Shown here piece after piece: positions 60,787 through 64,000 of a stretch of DNA of 64,000 nucleotides. The number at the start of each line of letters is the position of its first letter. The first letter of the stretch is position 1. Position numbers and translations under genes: made by a program. The notes beneath the pieces are model-generated. The model searched no databases, was not told the DNA's origin, and saw only the letters and a list, made by a program, of their open reading frames with translations. The stretch is from Microvirga soli (lineage in GTDB: Bacteria; Pseudomonadota; Alphaproteobacteria; Rhizobiales; Beijerinckiaceae). The stretch is from contig NZ_JAERQE010000006.1 in assembly GCF_016734765.1 (NCBI RefSeq), forward strand, positions 118,534 to 182,533, given 5' to 3'.

Positions 60787-61062
60787 ATGGCTAAGGTTCG
60801 CGCAAGCGATGTCGGCTTCTGCGTTGTCGACGGCAACGCCAATGTCATCGCAGACAATCTCGTTCACCGCATCCGCGAAGCCGCCGCGGAGATGGAAAGC
60901 CAAGTCAACCGGTTGTACCGGGGACGCAGGGCTTACGATCTTGAGGCCGGCACAAAGGACGATCTCGACAAGGCCATCGAGCAGCTCACCTACATGGCGC
61001 GCACCCTGCGCGAGGTGAAGAGCGAGCAGTCGACAGTGGTCTATCTTCAAGCGGCTGAATAA
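60787..61062 (+). CDS. SOS-operon protein 3, small helical protein
   Basis: A 91-residue protein, largely helical and charged ('IREAAAEMESQVNRLYRGRR', 'DDLDKAIEQLTYMARTLREV'), with a short N-terminal beta-like part ('VGFCVVDGNANVIAD'). AAGAGG is upstream of the ATG. It is the last gene of the SOS operon, followed by a strong terminator. No family was recognised. Confidence 0.7.
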   Translation: MAKVRASDVGFCVVDGNANVIADNLVHRIREAAAEMESQVNRLYRGRRAYDLEAGTKDDLDKAIEQLTYMARTLREVKSEQSTVVYLQAAE

Positions 61063-61074
61063 ACCCTACATTTC

Positions 61075-61104
61075 AAATAGCGGTGACTCCCATCACCGCT
61101 ATTT
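61075..61104 (+). terminator. Rho-independent terminator of the SOS operon
   Basis: A 12-bp stem (AAATAGCGGTGA / TCACCGCTATTT) with a 6-base loop, followed by T-rich sequence, 12 bases after the stop of the third gene. By symmetry it can also act on the convergent methyltransferase transcript. Confidence 0.88.
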
Positions 61105-61136
61105 TCATATCCGCTGCTGCTCCGAATTGATTGCCC

Positions 61137-61949
61137 TCAGGCTTTGACCGCGCAGATGAACAGCACGAGGGGCGCATGCTGGTACCAGCGGTTCAGCCAC
61201 GCGTGCTCTCGCGCCATTTCCTCCCTTGGCCGCGGCTCCTCCATCTTCACAACCCGAAATCCCGCTTCACTGATGGCGTTGACGTAATCGGAGATGGTCC
61301 GCGGGAAGCGCGGCACTTCGAAGGGTTCGTCATAAGCAACGGGCTTGGCCGTCTGAGGACGCCTGCCGAACCGCCAGCGTTCGACGAAGGGTGTCGTCTC
61401 GAAATAGCGGCCGACACGCAGTCCCTGGTAGGTGCCCTCCTCGTTCGTCAGCCACTGGAGGACGGGCGTGATGAAGCAGGGATGAAGAATGCTGAAGCAT
61501 AGGCTCCCGCCAGGCTTCAGAACCCGGCAAGCTTCACGCATGGCGGACGGGAAGTCCGGGCCGTCCATGAGCGCCATGGTGGACAGTGCGCAGTCGAACT
61601 GCTCGTCGGCAAAAGGCGAGAGCTTGCTGAAGGAGCCAAATTCATAAGCAATGCCGAGAGGCTCTTCCGCCTCCTTCTGGCGGGCGCGTTTGATCATCTC
61701 AGGAGAGAGATCGATCCCGGTCATGATTCCACCCCGCTGCGCGAAGCGGCGTGTGTTGGAGCCTTCGCCACAGCCCAGATCGATGACCTGCTTTCCCGCA
61801 ACAGACGGCATGAAATCCAGAAAGGCAGGAAGCGTATAAAGCTCGCGGTAGAAGTCGAACCCGGACCGCACCTCCTCCGCCCAGAGGGCGGCGTTGCGAT
61901 CCCATGCAGCTGCGACAGCCGCGTCGTTCAAGGTCGTCTCATCGGTCAT
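61137..61949 (-). CDS. Class I SAM-dependent methyltransferase
   Basis: A 270-residue methyltransferase. SAM motif I is 'VIDLGCGEGSNTRRFA' (about 55-70), followed by 'GIDLSPEMIKRAR' and 'FDCALSTMALMDGPDFPSAM'. It belongs to the UbiE/Methyltransf_11 type. Its substrate is unknown. It is convergent with the SOS operon and divergent from ssb. Confidence 0.88.
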   Translation of the reverse strand: MTDETTLNDAAVAAAWDRNAALWAEEVRSGFDFYRELYTLPAFLDFMPSVAGKQVIDLGCGEGSNTRRFAQRGGIMTGIDLSPEMIKRARQKEAEEPLGIAYEFGSFSKLSPFADEQFDCALSTMALMDGPDFPSAMREACRVLKPGGSLCFSILHPCFITPVLQWLTNEEGTYQGLRVGRYFETTPFVERWRFGRRPQTAKPVAYDEPFEVPRFPRTISDYVNAISEAGFRVVKMEEPRPREEMAREHAWLNRWYQHAPLVLFICAVKA

Positions 61950-62048
61950 GGCAAGGCTCCGGAGGCTCAGCTTGGCTGCTCCGTTCTAGCCTATTCACAC
62001 TGTCATCAACACTCGAACGCAGCCAACTCGCCTCTTGTGTTTCACGTG

Positions 62049-62063
62049 GAACAAATATAGAAC
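62049..62063 (+). promoter_or_regulatory. SOS box upstream of ssb
   Basis: GAAC-N7-GAAC with an AAATATA spacer, 105 bases before the ssb start. A TATAGA -10-like hexamer (62056-62061) lies inside it. SOS control of ssb is known in other bacteria. The box could also serve the divergent methyltransferase gene. Confidence 0.75.
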
Positions 62064-62168
62064 ATTAGGTGATGCCCACCTTGGGGCAGGAATGTGCAAC
62101 CGACCTGAAAACGTGCGGCACTCCTTAATGCCCCAGCTGTTCAGGAGAGATGAAGTGGAGAGGCCATT

Positions 62169-62666
62169 ATGGCTGGATCTGTGAACAAGGTGATTTTGGT
62201 GGGTAATCTGGGGCGTGACCCTGAGGTCCGCCGTCTCGGCAGCGGGGATCCGGTGGTGAACCTGCGGATTGCGACCTCCGAGACCTGGAAGGACAAGGCG
62301 TCTGGCGAGCGCAAGGAGAAGACCGAGTGGCACTCGGTGGTGATCTTCAACGAGAACCTGGCCCGGGTGGCCGAGCAGTACCTGAAGAAGGGCTCGAAGG
62401 TGTACCTGGAGGGCCAGCTGCAGACCCGCAAGTGGACGGACCAGCAGGGGGTGGAGAAGTACTCCACCGAGGTGGTGCTGCAGCGTTTCCGCGGTGAGCT
62501 GACGATCCTGGACAGCCGCGGCGGCGGCTCATCCGAGTTCGGCGAAGAAGAGCCGGGCCAGGTCAGAACCGGCGGCGATTTCGGACGATCCTCGCCCATG
62601 GAGCGCAGGCCCGAACCGGCAGGCGCTTCCCGCCACAGCGACTTCGATGACGACATTCCGTTCTAA
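62169..62666 (+). CDS. ssb: Single-stranded DNA-binding protein
   Basis: A 165-residue SSB. The OB-fold domain (1 to about 110) begins '[20 protein letters not shown]' and includes '[20 protein letters not shown]' and '[16 protein letters not shown]'. The linker is Gly/Pro/Ser-rich, and the C-terminus is the acidic tip 'DFDDDIPF', which recruits repair and replication proteins. GGAGAGG precedes the ATG. A strong terminator follows. Confidence 0.97.
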   Translation: MAGSVNKVILVGNLGRDPEVRRLGSGDPVVNLRIATSETWKDKASGERKEKTEWHSVVIFNENLARVAEQYLKKGSKVYLEGQLQTRKWTDQQGVEKYSTEVVLQRFRGELTILDSRGGGSSEFGEEEPGQVRTGGDFGRSSPMERRPEPAGASRHSDFDDDIPF

Positions 62667-62690
62667 TTGACAAAGAACCGAGGCTTTTCG

Positions 62691-62715
62691 AAATCCGGGC
62701 TCCACGCCCGGATTT
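62691..62715. terminator. Terminator between ssb and the HARP-like gene
   Basis: Perfect 10-bp stem AAATCCGGGC / GCCCGGATTT with a 5-base loop, followed by TTC on the plus strand and preceded by AAA-rich sequence, so it may serve both convergent genes. Confidence 0.9.
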
Positions 62716-62732
62716 TTCATGCCGCTGTAGCC

Positions 62733-63620
62733 TTAAACCTCCGCAGAAGTTTTCCTTGCCTCGTTTCGCGCGCGTTGCGCCCTCTCCCGCAGCTCCTCAC
62801 GGCTTGCCCACCACCAGCCTCGGACCGAGCGAAGCTCGGGACCCTCATCCATACGAGAGGGCCTTGTGCGATAGACCTCCTGCAGGGTGGGTATCCGCCA
62901 GCGAGCCCAGACGTAACGGGCCGGATCGCTCCGCACATGCGGATACAGATCAATTATCCCAGCGTCTTGTATGGGATCGCTCTCGATACCCTCGAAAACC
63001 ACAACGCCCCAACGCTCGGTCGACACCGGGCAGCCTAACGGCGGCAGGTCGTCTCCAGGCACGGGGTAGCGCCTGCGGCGGCGCTCGGCCTGAACCCTGG
63101 TGGATTCTTCGGAAACATGGGCCTTCTGCTCCTCGCGCCGTTTCTGACGGGCCGCCGGCTCGTTGCGTCGAGCCGCCTCTTCGATCTCGGGCCAGCGCGT
63201 TTTCAGCTCCTCGTAGGATCGGAACGGCACCCGCCAGATCCGCTCCTCAGAATCCCAATGGGCCCAGGGAATGGACCGGAGCGCCTCCACGATGGTGCGG
63301 GAATAGGGCGTGCGCACCCTCAGGTCGTCCGCGATCGTCAGGTAAGGGCTCTCCAGAGGCTCAAACGCGAAAGCATCCCGTCCCTTCGCGTCCGCGTGCC
63401 GATCCAAATCCTGCAGCTCCTGGGCCATCCAGGTGTCGAGCCGCTGGACGGCCGTCGAGCCGGGCACGAACCAGCGCTCGTCGGCTCCACGCCACCGGGC
63501 TCTCGGGAACGCCTCGCGAAAGCGCCGCACCAGATCACGGTCGTAAGGAAAGACCGCGCAAGCGCCCGGTTTCTCTTCGTCATCAGACGGAACGACCCGG
63601 AAGGCGGATGCAATCTCCAT
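62733..63620 (-). CDS. Stand-alone protein with two HARP-like modules
   Basis: A 295-residue protein. Residues about 24-66 ('FPYDRDLVRRFREAFPRARW', 'ERWFVPGSTAVQRLDTWM') and 102-148 ('YSRTIVEALRSIPWAHWDSE', 'RIWRVPFRSYEELKTRW') repeat the same pattern: Tyr, a helix, a pair of Trp around an acidic turn, and a helix. This is the pattern of the HARP domain of SMARCAL1-type annealing helicases, which binds forked DNA. There is no helicase domain. The rest (about 150-295) has a basic linker and a Trp-rich C-terminus. Relation to HARP is by pattern reading and should be tested with a profile. Confidence 0.65.
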   Translation of the reverse strand: MEIASAFRVVPSDDEEKPGACAVFPYDRDLVRRFREAFPRARWRGADERWFVPGSTAVQRLDTWMAQELQDLDRHADAKGRDAFAFEPLESPYLTIADDLRVRTPYSRTIVEALRSIPWAHWDSEERIWRVPFRSYEELKTRWPEIEEAARRNEPAARQKRREEQKAHVSEESTRVQAERRRRRYPVPGDDLPPLGCPVSTERWGVVVFEGIESDPIQDAGIIDLYPHVRSDPARYVWARWRIPTLQEVYRTRPSRMDEGPELRSVRGWWWASREELRERAQRARNEARKTSAEV

Positions 63621-63899
63621 GGAGGACCGGCTTTTCAGCTCATGATGTATCGAACCCTGAAGTCACAACAGGATTACAGGGGGATTGGATCCCGCTTGTC
63701 TACACATGCTTGAGTCAGGGACCTGACCAGCGCCTTCGGCTTGTTTGAAGGGACTTGAGGCGGCGTATGCGGTTCAGCTGGAGCGGTTCTCCTTGAGCGC
63801 TGATTTGGACCCGGTCGGGCAGGTGGCCTGACCGCGCTTTTCGCGCGTCGGAGCCCGACGGGATGAAGCCGTTGGGGTGCTTGGCCCCTGGACGCGCCA
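63621..63899. other. Intergenic region between the HARP-like gene and tRNA-fMet
   Basis: About 280 bases. No ORF, SOS box or known repeat is recognised. The HARP-like gene's promoter should lie in the first ~100 bases (upstream on the minus strand). A short CGCGCTTTTCGCGCG hairpin is at about 63834-63848. Confidence 0.4.
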
Positions 63900-63900
63900 A

Positions 63901-63929
63901 AGCCCCTGAAGCTGTCGCTTTCAGGGGCT
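63901..63929 (-). terminator. Terminator downstream of tRNA-fMet
   Basis: Perfect 10-bp stem AGCCCCTGAA / TTCAGGGGCT with a 9-base loop, 19 bases past the tRNA 3' end on the minus strand and followed there by TTTGG. Confidence 0.75.
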
Positions 63930-63947
63930 TATGTGTGTGTTGTGTGT

Positions 63948-64000
63948 TGGTTGCGGGGACAGGATTTGAACCTGTGACCTTCAGGTTATGAGCCTGACGA
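63948..64000 (-). tRNA. Initiator tRNA-fMet (CAT), 3' part
   Basis: Read on the minus strand, the window's end holds the anticodon arm with CAT, then the variable loop, the T-arm (ACAGG TTCAAAT CCTGT) and the acceptor strand CCCCGCA-A-CCA with CCA encoded. The acceptor end CCCCGCAACCA is that of initiator tRNA-fMet, not elongator Met. The 5' half lies beyond the window. Confidence 0.9.

Noticed and set aside
52305..63620. Prophage or integrated element
   Set aside because: No integrase, terminase, capsid, portal or excision gene, and no flanking direct repeats were recognised; base composition looks like the rest. Phage-like flavour of the 54650 protein alone is not enough.

Overview
The window is a high-GC alphaproteobacterial chromosome segment. 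The gene content (class I lysyl-tRNA synthetase, the four-gene ligase-associated DNA damage set, a PodJ-like Sel1 protein, TauE plus a TIGR02186-type partner), the GTTC-N7-GTTC SOS boxes and the many palindromic intergenic repeats point to Hyphomicrobiales, most likely Microvirga, Methylobacteriaceae or a close relative. The genus is an inference. There is no sign of a prophage, integrase or CRISPR array.

Layout. 1-0.45 kb: 3' end of an FMN reductase. 0.5-8 kb: a catabolic operon (Fe-alcohol dehydrogenase, aldehyde dehydrogenase, glutamine-synthetase-like ligase, ethanolamine-type permease, N-formylglutamate amidohydrolase-like hydrolase) with a divergent RpiR regulator. It reads as a gamma-glutamylation route for an amino alcohol such as ethanolamine. 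8-19 kb: AbrB-type membrane protein, aminotransferase, MscL, a DoxX/VOC pair facing a LysR regulator, a solute-symporter-like hybrid histidine kinase, and small catabolic enzymes. 19-25.4 kb: a beta-oxidation set (bifunctional FadB/J-like enzyme, thiolase, acyl-CoA dehydrogenase) with a MerR regulator. 25.8-31.7 kb: PodJ-like polarity protein, TauE/TIGR02186 pair, nitrilase. 31.9-41.7 kb: ligase-associated DNA repair genes, PdeM-helicase on one strand and exonuclease-ligase on the other, two of which carry a palindromic repeat inside the reading frame. 41.8-52.3 kb: housekeeping genes (response regulator, MATE pump, PyrD, LysK, a glycosyltransferase and others).

52-64 kb is the most unusual part: a DNA-repair island with four alphaproteobacterial SOS boxes. 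It holds a RecD2-like helicase, an SOS-controlled protein that may be a strand-annealing protein, an SOS-controlled unknown protein, an Mre11-like nuclease, and an SMC/Rad50-like ATPase whose head is circularly permuted: Walker B comes before Walker A and the zinc-hook CxxC is at the C-terminus. A small coiled-coil protein precedes the ATPase. Divergent to this operon lies an SOS operon of three unknown proteins, one with a helix-hairpin-helix. SOS-controlled ssb and a stand-alone protein with two HARP-like modules follow, then the 3' part of an initiator tRNA-fMet.

A fifth SOS box sits over a strong promoter at 37.66 kb that has no obvious protein gene directly behind it. Palindromic repeats of several families fill many intergenic spaces. 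All functional statements are from reading the sequence; no database search was run.
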